64,000 nucleotides of DNA from Lysobacterales bacterium (lineage in GTDB: Bacteria; Pseudomonadota; Gammaproteobacteria; Xanthomonadales; Xanthomonadaceae). Of the stretch, positions 1-8,448 are shown piece after piece. The notes under the pieces are model-generated. The model was not told where the DNA came from. It saw nothing but the letters and a program-made list of their open reading frames with translations, and did not search any database. The position numbers and the translations under genes are program-made. How positions within the stretch are numbered: position 1 is the stretch's first letter; each line of letters starts with the position of its first letter. The DNA lies in NCBI GenBank assembly GCA_019510125.1, contig JAEKKX010000013.1, positions 62,001-126,000 on the forward strand. Direction: 5' to 3'.

Positions 1-46
1 CGCGCCGCCGGTGGCGGCCGCGGCGTCGCCGCTGCGGCAGGGCTGA
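1..46 (+). CDS. C-terminal end of an upstream gene (partial)
   Basis: A reading frame open from the window edge ends with TGA at 44-46, giving an Ala/Pro-rich tail of 14 residues (APPVAAAASPLRQG). It lies directly before the alpha/beta hydrolase and would be co-transcribed with it. Too little is visible to name it. The alternative is that it is chance open frame and that the hydrolase itself begins before the window. Confidence 0.3.
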   Translation, partial: APPVAAAASPLRQG

Positions 47-56
47 GGCCGGGACG

Positions 57-971
57 TTGGCGGGATTCGATGCCCATGCGTTCGGGCGCCTGCTGTGGCG
101 CGGACGACGCGCGCGCCTGCGCCGCTCGCGCGACGGCCTGCCCGGCCGCTTCGTCGAGACCGGCCTGGCCGACGTCCGCGTGCTCGACGTCCCCGGGCCG
201 GGCGCCGATGCGCCGACGCTGGTGATCGTCCCCGACCCGCCGAACGTGGTCGAACACTGCCTGCCGATGGTCGAGGCGTTCGCGCCGCGGGCGCGGGTGG
301 TGGTGTTCGAGTTGCCCGGCTTCGGGCATTCGTATCCGGACGCCGGCTACCGCTTCGACATCGCCGGCCAGGCCGACGCGTTCGAGCTGCTGTTCGAGCG
401 GCTCGGCATCCGCGACGCCGTGCTCGACATGTCGTGCCTGGGCGCCTACATGGGCCTGCAGTTCGCGCGGACGTATCCGCATCGGGTGCGTCGCCTGCTG
501 CTGCAGCAGGTGCCCGCGTTCCACGAGGCGCAGGCGTGGGCGCGCCGCGCCGACGTGGGCGGGCTGATCCGGACCCCCTGGGTCGGCCAGTTGCTGATGC
601 GCGGGCTGTATCGCGTCGTGGCCAACCACTGGTACCACGCCGCGCTGCCGGAGGGGCACACCGCGCAGCGGCACGCCGAGTACGCCGATCCGACCTTCGC
701 CGCGCTCGATCGCGGCGGCTGTTTCTGCCTGGCCGACGCCTACCAGCGACTGCTCGCGCAGCGCGGCCTGCCGCTGGAAGGCCTCGCCCAGCCGGTCACC
801 GTGGTCTGGGGCGGCGCCGATCGCACCCACGCGCTGACCTCGCCCGCGTCGGTGCTGCAGGACCTGCCGAACGCCGAGTTCGTGGCGTTCGCCGACTGCG
901 GCCACTTCCCGGCGCTGGAAGCGCCCGAGCGCTACTACCCGCTGGTGCACCGGGCGCTGGACGGCGTCTGA
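57..971 (+). CDS. alpha/beta-fold hydrolase
   Basis: Predicted cytoplasmic alpha/beta-fold hydrolase of 304 residues; the substrate cannot be read from the sequence. The apparent triad is in order: a nucleophile elbow at Ser126 (context LDMSCLGAYMG, where the usual first Gly of GxSxG is Asp), an acid at Asp255 (VWGGADR) and the base His283 (CGHFPALEAPE, a classic C-terminal motif). An oxyanion-type segment VPDPPN lies near residue 58. The first start codon in frame is TTG at 57 with only a weak GGGA upstream. The frame stays open to the window edge without another start, so the true start could be outside the window. The noncanonical elbow argues for a side branch of the family, and a non-esterase role is possible. 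Confidence 0.75.
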   Translation: MAGFDAHAFGRLLWRGRRARLRRSRDGLPGRFVETGLADVRVLDVPGPGADAPTLVIVPDPPNVVEHCLPMVEAFAPRARVVVFELPGFGHSYPDAGYRFDIAGQADAFELLFERLGIRDAVLDMSCLGAYMGLQFARTYPHRVRRLLLQQVPAFHEAQAWARRADVGGLIRTPWVGQLLMRGLYRVVANHWYHAALPEGHTAQRHAEYADPTFAALDRGGCFCLADAYQRLLAQRGLPLEGLAQPVTVVWGGADRTHALTSPASVLQDLPNAEFVAFADCGHFPALEAPERYYPLVHRALDGV

Positions 972-1032
972 ATCCCGGCGCCCGGCGCCGGCGGCCTGTC
1001 ATCGCCGCCGGTCGTGCCCGCGCCGTCCGCGC

Positions 1033-3273
1033 TCAGTCGAAGTCGCGCAGTGCGATCGACACCGCGTCGGGGTCGCCGGCCTCGATCGCGCGGGCGACGG
1101 CGCGGTGTTCGGCCGATTCCACCCAACTGCGCAGGTCGCGGCCGCTGCGGCCGTCGGCGCGTTCGGCCAGCATGCGCGCGCCGTCCTCCAGCGCGAAGGC
1201 CAGCGGCTTGTCGCGCAGCATCACCGCCAGCAGCCGGCGCACGCCGTCGCGGTCGGGCAGCGGGATCTCGATCTGCTTGGGCAGGCGCGACAGCACCGCG
1301 GCGTCGATCTGGTCGAGGCGGTTGGTCGCGGCCAGCACGAACACCGCCTGCGGCTGCGCGAACACGCCGTCCATCTCCTGCAGCAACTGGCCGACGATCT
1401 CGGTGAGGATCGCGTCGCTCTGGCCGCCGCGCGTGGCGGCGACGATGTCGATCTCGTCGATGAACAGCAGCGACGGCGCGGACTCGCGCGCGCGCTCGAA
1501 CAGTTCGCGCACCTTCTGCCCGCTCTGGCCGAGGAAGCCCTGCTTGATGTCGGCGGTGGAGGCGGCGATGAAGCGCAGGCCGGTCTCGTTGGCGAGGGTG
1601 CGCGCGATCTGGGTCTTGCCGGTGCCCGGCGGGCCGTACAGCAGCAGGCCGCGCGGCACGCCGATGCCGCGCTTGCGGAAGGTGTCGGCGTGCTGGAGCA
1701 GGCCGGCGGTGGTCTTCAGCTCGCGCAGCACCGGCTCCGACAGCACCAGCGTGTCCCAGCGCGCGCCCTTGTCGGTGCTGGTCGACCCCTGCCGGCGCAT
1801 CGCCGTGGTCATCGCCTCCAGCGCCTCGTCGGACAGGGCCTGGCGGGTGCCGTGCTCTCGGGCCGCGCGCTTGGCGAGCGCGTCGAGGTCGCGCCCGGAC
1901 AGGCCCGCGGTCAGCGCCACGGTGCGCCCGGGCAGCGGCGGCGGGATGCCGAGCCGGGCGAAGGCGTCGGCCAGCAGTTGCAGGCGCATGGCGTCGTCGG
2001 GCAGGCCGATCTCGATCTGGTCCTCGAACCGCGACAGCAGCGCGGGATCGATCAGGTCGCGGCGGTTGGTGGCGCCGACCACCCACACGTTGCTCTGCTT
2101 CTGGAAGCCGTCCCACTGGGCGAGGAAGGCGGTGACGATCTCCTCGACGAAGCTGTCGGTGTTCACCCCGCCGCGACGACCGAACACGCCCTCGCATTCG
2201 TCGACGAACAGGACCGCGCGCGGTTCGGCGCGCGCCTTCTGCCACAGCGCCTTGACGTTCTCGCCGCTCTGGCCGATGTAGCCGGACTTCAGGTCCGACA
2301 GCGACAGCGGGAAGAACGCGCACTGCATGCTCTCGGCGAAGGTGCGCGCGATCGTGGTCTTGCCGGTGCCCGGCGGCCCGTACAGCAGCAGGCCGCGGGT
2401 CGCCGAGGCGCTGCCGGCGGCGAAGTGGCCGGCCAGCGCGATCAGTTGCTGCTTCACCGCCGGCGCCAGCGCCACCTTCGCCCACGCCAACTGCGGGTCG
2501 ACGGTCTTCGCCTGCGGCAGCACGCGGCCCGAGCGCAGCGTGCGCGCGCGGTCGATGCGGCTGCCGTGGCGCTCGTTCTGGTCGCAGGCCTGGTCGAACT
2601 GGTGGATCAGCGTGCGCAGACGCGGGGTCAGCGCGCCGAAGGCGTTGGGCTGGAGCAGGTCGCGGTCCCACACCAGGATCGGCAGCCGGCCCTCGCTGCG
2701 CAGCGGGACCAGCGCGACGCCGCGATCGTGGGCGTCGCTGATCGAGACGATCAGGTCGCCGGGTTCGACGCCCGACAGCGGCTTCCATTCCTGCACGCCG
2801 AAGCCGGTGGGCGAATCGTCGATCCGGGCCACGGCATAGACGTCGCTGAACATGCCCGGGCCGTCCTTGTGCGCCAGCCGCATCAGCCGGAAGCGGTAGC
2901 GCAGCAGCAGCACGCGCGGCAGCAGGAGGTATTCCACCGCCCACACCAGCGCCAGCCAGCCCGCGCCCGCCCACACGCCCATGCGCGGCAGCCAGCGCGC
3001 GAGGCGCGGTTCGATCAGCGGGGTCGCGACCAGCGCGACCACCAGCGCGGCGGCGATCACCGCCCACAGCGACGGCGTCGACAGCGCGACCCGGCGGCCG
3101 TATTCGTTCGGACTGCGCGCCGGCTTCAGCAGGCGGCGCAGGCCGTGGGTCCCGAAATGGCCGCGCAGGCCGCGATCGATCCGTCGCGAGAATCGTTGCA
3201 GCGATTGTTCGAGTGCGCGCAGATCGCCGTCGGCGGCGTCGGCCGGTCCCCTGCCGTTCTGCTCGGAAGTCAC
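1033..3273 (-). CDS. membrane-anchored tandem AAA+ ATPase (CDC48-like)
   Basis: A 746-residue protein with two AAA+ modules, likely an ATP-driven remodelling or unfolding machine held at the inner membrane. A charged N-terminus is followed by two hydrophobic segments (about 68-90 and 97-117), then a mixed domain (about 125-260). AAA+ module 1 has Walker A GPPGTGKT at 299-306 and Walker B LFVDEC near 355-360. Module 2 has Walker A GPPGTGKT at 547-554 and Walker B LLFIDEID at 602-609. Each module has an arginine-finger-type ATNR segment (near 401 and 649). Module 1 carries DEC where most family members have DEI/DEA. No protease domain is fused, and the substrate is unknown. It is divergent from the small gene at 3531 and convergent with the hydrolase. 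Confidence 0.85.
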   Translation of the reverse strand: MTSEQNGRGPADAADGDLRALEQSLQRFSRRIDRGLRGHFGTHGLRRLLKPARSPNEYGRRVALSTPSLWAVIAAALVVALVATPLIEPRLARWLPRMGVWAGAGWLALVWAVEYLLLPRVLLLRYRFRLMRLAHKDGPGMFSDVYAVARIDDSPTGFGVQEWKPLSGVEPGDLIVSISDAHDRGVALVPLRSEGRLPILVWDRDLLQPNAFGALTPRLRTLIHQFDQACDQNERHGSRIDRARTLRSGRVLPQAKTVDPQLAWAKVALAPAVKQQLIALAGHFAAGSASATRGLLLYGPPGTGKTTIARTFAESMQCAFFPLSLSDLKSGYIGQSGENVKALWQKARAEPRAVLFVDECEGVFGRRGGVNTDSFVEEIVTAFLAQWDGFQKQSNVWVVGATNRRDLIDPALLSRFEDQIEIGLPDDAMRLQLLADAFARLGIPPPLPGRTVALTAGLSGRDLDALAKRAAREHGTRQALSDEALEAMTTAMRRQGSTSTDKGARWDTLVLSEPVLRELKTTAGLLQHADTFRKRGIGVPRGLLLYGPPGTGKTQIARTLANETGLRFIAASTADIKQGFLGQSGQKVRELFERARESAPSLLFIDEIDIVAATRGGQSDAILTEIVGQLLQEMDGVFAQPQAVFVLAATNRLDQIDAAVLSRLPKQIEIPLPDRDGVRRLLAVMLRDKPLAFALEDGARMLAERADGRSGRDLRSWVESAEHRAVARAIEAGDPDAVSIALRDFD

Positions 3274-3530
3274 GCGGCGCTCCGTTCGGTCACGGGCGCA
3301 TCATAGCCCGCGGTCGTCGAGGCCCGCGCGATCGATGGCCTGTCACTGCCGACGATTGCGTTCACGCAGGAGAGCCCGACGACCGTCGGGCGCCACGGAC
3401 AGGGGCGTGGCTGTCGCGCCGACCGGCATCGCCGGCGGTGCGACGCGCCGTTCCCGTCGTCCGCTGGGCCGCCCGGCCCAGGATTCCCGCGGCCGGAAGC
3501 CGCATGTGCGGACAGGGAGAGAACCGACCC

Positions 3531-3971
3531 ATGGCCATACCCGGCTTCATCGCCCGCGCCGGCATCGCGGTCGGCGTCGTGCGCGACCGGTTTCCGCAGG
3601 CCCAGGTGCATCGCGTCGAGGCTGCGGCGTCCACCGGCCCCACCACCACGCCGATGGCGCTGGATCGCCTGCGCGTGCTGTTCCGCGACGTCGACGGCAC
3701 CGTGCTGTCGCTGGAGGAAACCGGCTACGGCGAGTTCGGCCCGCTGCGTCGGCTCGACAGCCTGCGCCTGGAAGGCCCGTCGCTGGAGTGGCCGGTGATG
3801 ATGGAGCTGGCCGAGGCCGACAACCTCAAGGAACAGGCGGCGTGGATCGATCCCTACGTCACCGTCGTCCTGCGCGGGCGCGCGGGCGGCGCCGAATACG
3901 TGTTCGGCGGCGCCCCCGGCGTCGCGGAGGTCGTGGTCGATGCGATGACCGGCGAGGTGCGCGGCGGATGA
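3531..3971 (+). CDS. hypothetical protein (146 aa)
   Basis: A small cytoplasmic protein that I do not recognise. The start is set at ATG 3531 because a strong purine-rich site (GGGAGAGA, around 3514-3521) precedes it at good distance; the open frame extends further upstream but without such a signal. The sequence reads as alternating beta-type segments (RLRVLFRDVDGTVLSLEE, VTVVLRGRAGG, EYVFGG), with no signal peptide or membrane span. It stands alone between the AAA+ gene (divergent) and accC (convergent, sharing a strong hairpin at 4017-4061). Confidence 0.65.
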   Translation: MAIPGFIARAGIAVGVVRDRFPQAQVHRVEAAASTGPTTTPMALDRLRVLFRDVDGTVLSLEETGYGEFGPLRRLDSLRLEGPSLEWPVMMELAEADNLKEQAAWIDPYVTVVLRGRAGGAEYVFGGAPGVAEVVVDAMTGEVRGG

Positions 3972-4016
3972 CGGCCGGCGTGCGGCCTGCGCGCCGCAGC
4001 GCGTCCCGCCTGCCCG

Positions 4017-4061
4017 GCGCCCGCACGCCTTCGCGACCCATGGTCGAAGGCGTGCGGGCGC
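4017..4061. terminator. perfect 17-bp stem-loop between convergent genes
   Basis: Arms 4017-4033 and 4045-4061 are perfect reverse complements with an 11-nt loop. The hairpin lies between the end of the 146-aa gene (3971) and the end of accC (4071). It has no U-tract on either side, so it may act as a bidirectional transcription block or as an mRNA 3'-end stabiliser rather than a canonical intrinsic terminator. Confidence 0.6.
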
Positions 4062-4070
4062 GGGCGTCGA

Positions 4071-5438
<1,368 letters not shown>

Positions 5439-5448
5439 GGTCGCGCCC

Positions 5449-5934
5449 TCAGCCGATCACGAACAGCGGCTGGTCGAATTCCACCGGCTGGCCGCTCTCG
5501 CACTTGATCGCGAGCACGGTGCCGGAGACCTCGGCCTCGATCGGATTGAACATCTTCATCGCCTCGACGATGCCGAGGGTGTCGCCCTGCTTCACCGACT
5601 GGCCGACGCTCACGAACGCCGGCTTGTCCGGCGCCGGCGAGGCGTAGAAGGTGCCGACCATCGGCGAGCGCACGACGTGGCCGTCGGGCAGGTCCGGCGC
5701 CGGTCGCGCGGCGCCGCCGGTCGCGGCCTCCACCGGCGAGGCCATCGGCATCGGCGCGGCGGGGCGCGCGGCGTGTTCCAGGTGCAGCGGCGCCGGCGGG
5801 GGCAGGCTCATGGCCACGCCGCCCTTGGGCACGCGCGCCAGGCGGACGGATTCCTCGCCTTCCTTGATCTCGATCTCCGCGAGGTTCGATTCCTCGAGCA
5901 GGTCGATGAGTTTCTTGATCTTGCGCAGGTCCAT
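5449..5934 (-). CDS. accB: biotin carboxyl carrier protein of acetyl-CoA carboxylase
   Basis: Carries the swinging biotin between AccC and the carboxyltransferase AccAD. It is 161 residues: an N-terminal helical region (1-30, [15 protein letters not shown]), an Ala/Pro-rich flexible linker (about 45-82), and a C-terminal biotinyl domain from the SPMVGTFY motif (90-97). The biotin-accepting Lys127 sits in EAMKMFN. It is 63 nt after aroQ and 10 nt before accC, so the three genes are probably one transcript. Confidence 0.97.
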   Translation of the reverse strand: MDLRKIKKLIDLLEESNLAEIEIKEGEESVRLARVPKGGVAMSLPPPAPLHLEHAARPAAPMPMASPVEAATGGAARPAPDLPDGHVVRSPMVGTFYASPAPDKPAFVSVGQSVKQGDTLGIVEAMKMFNPIEAEVSGTVLAIKCESGQPVEFDQPLFVIG

Positions 5935-5997
5935 GTGGGTCTCGGTCTTGAAGGGATGGGGGAATCGCGGTCCGCGGCGCCGGAGGGGCGGCCTCGG

Positions 5998-6456
5998 TCA
6001 GGGGGACGTGTCGTGCAGCCGGGCGTCGAGATGGCGGATCGCGCCGGCCAGCGCCAGGCCGTAGCTCAGCGGGCCGAAACCGCACACCAGCCCGACCGCG
6101 AGGTCGGTGAAGTAGCTGGTGTGGCGGAACGGCTCGCGTCGATGCGGATTGGACAGGTGTACCTCGAAGAACGGAATTCCCGTCGCCGCGAGGGCATCGC
6201 GGATCGCCACGGAGGTGTGGGTGAAGGCGGCGGGATTGATCAGGATGACGTCGACGTCGCCGCGGGCCGCCTGGATCCGGTCCACCAGGGCGTGCTCGGC
6301 GTTGGACTGGAAGCTCTCGAGCGCGTGGCCGTGGGCGGCCGCGCGCTCGACCAGGTCGGCGTCGATGTCGGCCAGCGTCGCGTGCCCGTAGATCTCCGGC
6401 TCGCGGCTGCCAAGCAGGTTCAGATTGGGGCCGTGCAGGACCAGGATGCGAGCCAT
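5998..6456 (-). CDS. aroQ: type II 3-dehydroquinate dehydratase
   Basis: Converts 3-dehydroquinate to 3-dehydroshikimate in the shikimate pathway; the family is a cytoplasmic dodecamer. At 152 residues it has the expected length. Diagnostic motifs are [19 protein letters not shown], containing Arg18 and catalytic Tyr23 of the active-site lid, then [10 protein letters not shown] (74-82), and [17 protein letters not shown] with catalytic His100. It is the first gene of an aroQ-accB-accC unit. An 18-bp palindrome about 80 bp upstream (6534-6551) is a candidate operator. Confidence 0.96.
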   Translation of the reverse strand: MARILVLHGPNLNLLGSREPEIYGHATLADIDADLVERAAAHGHALESFQSNAEHALVDRIQAARGDVDVILINPAAFTHTSVAIRDALAATGIPFFEVHLSNPHRREPFRHTSYFTDLAVGLVCGFGPLSYGLALAGAIRHLDARLHDTSP

Positions 6457-6533
6457 CGAAGACGATCCGTCGTGCGGAGAGGCAGTCTGCGCGAAAGCGG
6501 GAGTACTGTCCAGATCGGCGACGTTTGGATCAT

Positions 6534-6551
6534 TTCAAGCATTTGCTTGAA
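6534..6551. promoter_or_regulatory. 18-bp palindrome upstream of aroQ-accBC
   Basis: TTCAAGCA-TT-TGCTTGAA is a perfect 8-bp inverted repeat with a 2-nt centre. It is located 78-95 bp upstream of the aroQ start. Read on the minus strand it contains TTGAAA, which could serve as a -35 element. The symmetry is operator-like, but the cognate regulator is not identifiable here. Confidence 0.4.
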
Positions 6552-6661
6552 GCGGCGATGGGGTCGAACCGCCCGCGGGGACGGGCCTGCGGGCTGGCCA
6601 TGCCGGGGCGGCGGCCCCGCGGGCGGCCCGGCGGTGTCGGCGCGTTGGCCGACGATGCGCG

Positions 6662-6700
6662 CAAAAAAGTACGGCCCCGGCGTTTCCGCCTGGGGCCGTC
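6662..6700 (-). terminator. intrinsic terminator of the roadblock gene
   Basis: Read on the minus strand, a GC stem (arms 6692-6699 and 6671-6678, GGGGCCGT/ACGGCCCC) is followed by a run of six U (the A-run at 6663-6668). It lies about 100 nt after the stop of the roadblock/LC7 gene. It therefore separates that gene from aroQ-accBC. Confidence 0.85.
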
Positions 6701-6796
6701 GCCCTGCACGGGTTGTACGGATCGTCGCGGCCGGTGGGCGGCGACATGCGGTCCGGAAGCGGGGCGTCCGTGCCGCGGGGTTCTGGGAGCCTCCGG

Positions 6797-7249
6797 TCAG
6801 CGCTCCGACGACGCCGAACAGAGCGTCGCGATGGTGGTGGCGCAGTGGCGGGCGAGGCTCGCCACCAGGCCGGGATTGGATTCGTGCCCGGCGGCGGTCA
6901 GCAGCACCATCTGCTGGCCGGGGCGCGGCACGCGCTGGATCACCGCGAGGCCGCCGTCGGTCTGCACCGTCATGTCGGTGAAGCCGTGCTGGCCGAGGTC
7001 GCGGGTGAGGGTCTCGGCCATGTTCGCCAGCGCGCTGGCCACCGCCGCCAGGCGCGGCGCGTCGAGCATCGGCGCGGCGGCGTGGGCGAGATGGTGGCCT
7101 TCGGTGTTCGACAGCACGCAGGCGTGTCCGTCCGGGATGCCGGCGAGCATGCCGTGCATCGCGCGCACCACGTCGTTGTAGCGGCCGTACTCGAAGTACT
7201 TGCCGAACAGGCGACTCTGGGTCGGGAACGGAACGGTATTCGCGGACAT
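6797..7249 (-). CDS. roadblock/LC7 domain protein
   Basis: A 150-residue single-domain protein of the roadblock/LC7 superfamily, the fold used by MglB-type GTPase regulators and dynein-associated proteins. Features seen are a central helix/strand pattern with HACVLSNTEGHHLAHAAAP, then LAAVASALANMAETLTRDLG, and a second strand pair (DMTVQTDGGLAVIQRV, QMVLLTAAGHESNPGLVASLARH). No GTPase partner gene is adjacent. The start is the only good ATG (7249), with a weak ribosome site. A strong terminator at 6662-6700 ends the transcript. The role is probably regulatory or scaffold, by family analogy only. Confidence 0.75.
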   Translation of the reverse strand: MSANTVPFPTQSRLFGKYFEYGRYNDVVRAMHGMLAGIPDGHACVLSNTEGHHLAHAAAPMLDAPRLAAVASALANMAETLTRDLGQHGFTDMTVQTDGGLAVIQRVPRPGQQMVLLTAAGHESNPGLVASLARHCATTIATLCSASSER

Positions 7250-7536
7250 GATCGTGACCGGGTGGAAGGGGTGAGGCCTGCGCGCCCCGCTGGCGGAGCG
7301 ACGGACGAGCGTTGCCCGCTGGTTCAGGAAAGCATCCTTCGTGCCAAGCGGCCGCCGACGTGGGCATCGGTCAAACTTCTGCCGAACGCAAATGAGAAAT
7401 TGTCGAAAAAACAGCAGGATTGGTCCGGATTTCCACCGCGGCCGCGGTCGATCCGGCCTTCTGCCGGACCGGGACACCTGCCGCAGGACGGCATCGAAAC
7501 TGCCGCAGGAGGTCGAAACTGCCCGTCGCGGTCGCG

Positions 7537-8130
7537 TCAGCGCGCGTCGGCGACGAAACCGTCCAGTTCGCCCGGCTCGAACGGCCCCACGCGCCGACGC
7601 AGCACGCGGCCGTCGGCGCCGATCAGCACCGAGTACGGCAGCACGCCCTTGGGGTTGCCCAGCACCACGCCGGCGTCGGCGCGGCCGGGGGCGTCGATCA
7701 GGATCGGATAGCGCACCGGCACGCGCTGCAGGAAATCGCGGACCAGCGCCGCATCGTCGAGGGCGATGCCGACCACCTGCACGCCGTCCGCGCCCTGGGT
7801 CGCGGCGAAGCGCTGCAACTCGGGCAACTCGTGCAGGCAGGGTGCGCACCAGGTCGCCCAGACGTTGACCAGCAGCGGCCTGCCGACCCAGGCGCCGGGC
7901 AGCGCGACCGGGCGGCCGTCGAGATCGGGCAGTTGCAGCGGCGGCACCAAGTCGCCCTCGCGGGCGACGGTCACGCCCGCGGGCGCCGGCTCCCGGTCCG
8001 CCAGCCACAGCGCGATCGCCTGGCCCGGCCGCGTGTGCAGCAGCGCGCCCGGCCCGTACACCGCCACGCCGGCGGCGCCGCCGAGCAGTGCGGCGAGGAG
8101 GGCGACGAGCAGGACGGTGCGGGTTCTCAT
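7537..8130 (-). CDS. TlpA-family thioredoxin-like protein
   Basis: A periplasm-facing thiol-disulfide protein anchored by an N-terminal hydrophobic segment (about 5-27). The thioredoxin fold follows: LLVNVWATWCAPCLHE with redox pair Cys95/Cys98 (WCAPC), and the cis-Pro loop VLPYS near 163-167. It is 197 residues, normal for TlpA/ResA-like proteins. It is the last gene of the XRE-cutA-dsbD-small ORF-tlpA unit. DsbD upstream is the natural electron donor. The client (cytochrome maturation or protein repair) cannot be told from the sequence. Confidence 0.88.
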   Translation of the reverse strand: MRTRTVLLVALLAALLGGAAGVAVYGPGALLHTRPGQAIALWLADREPAPAGVTVAREGDLVPPLQLPDLDGRPVALPGAWVGRPLLVNVWATWCAPCLHELPELQRFAATQGADGVQVVGIALDDAALVRDFLQRVPVRYPILIDAPGRADAGVVLGNPKGVLPYSVLIGADGRVLRRRVGPFEPGELDGFVADAR

Positions 8131-8169
8131 GGCGTGGCGTGCATGGCGTGGCGTGCGGGGTCGCGGGCG

Positions 8170-8448
8170 TCAGGCGATCGGTTCGAGGTCGGTCGGGAAC
8201 GCACGTGCGGCTTCGTATTCCGCGTCCTGCATCGGGTCGGTCCTGGTCAACGCGTCGTGCCACGCATCGTCCTTTTGGCGCAGGTTCCAGGCGCGGTTGA
8301 GGTGCGCATGGACGTGGGCGAGCTGGATACGGAAATCGGCTTCGTCCGCGCGCATGTCGCGGATGAGGTTGCCGAGGTGCTCGTGCGCATCATCGAGTTC
8401 GTACATCAGCATCGCCCACGCGAGCGGATCGCGTTGCGGGTCGATCAT
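8170..8448 (-). CDS. small hypothetical protein overlapping dsbD
   Basis: A 92-residue protein, acidic and His-rich, predicted helical (LAWAMLMYELDDAHEHLGNLI, IQLAHVHAHLNRAWNL). I do not recognise it. Its ATG (8446-8448) overlaps the dsbD stop in an ATGA junction and a GGGAGG site precedes it, which argues for translational coupling with dsbD. There is no signal peptide, so it is likely cytoplasmic. It lies 39 nt before the TlpA-like gene. Confidence 0.7.
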   Translation of the reverse strand: MIDPQRDPLAWAMLMYELDDAHEHLGNLIRDMRADEADFRIQLAHVHAHLNRAWNLRQKDDAWHDALTRTDPMQDAEYEAARAFPTDLEPIA

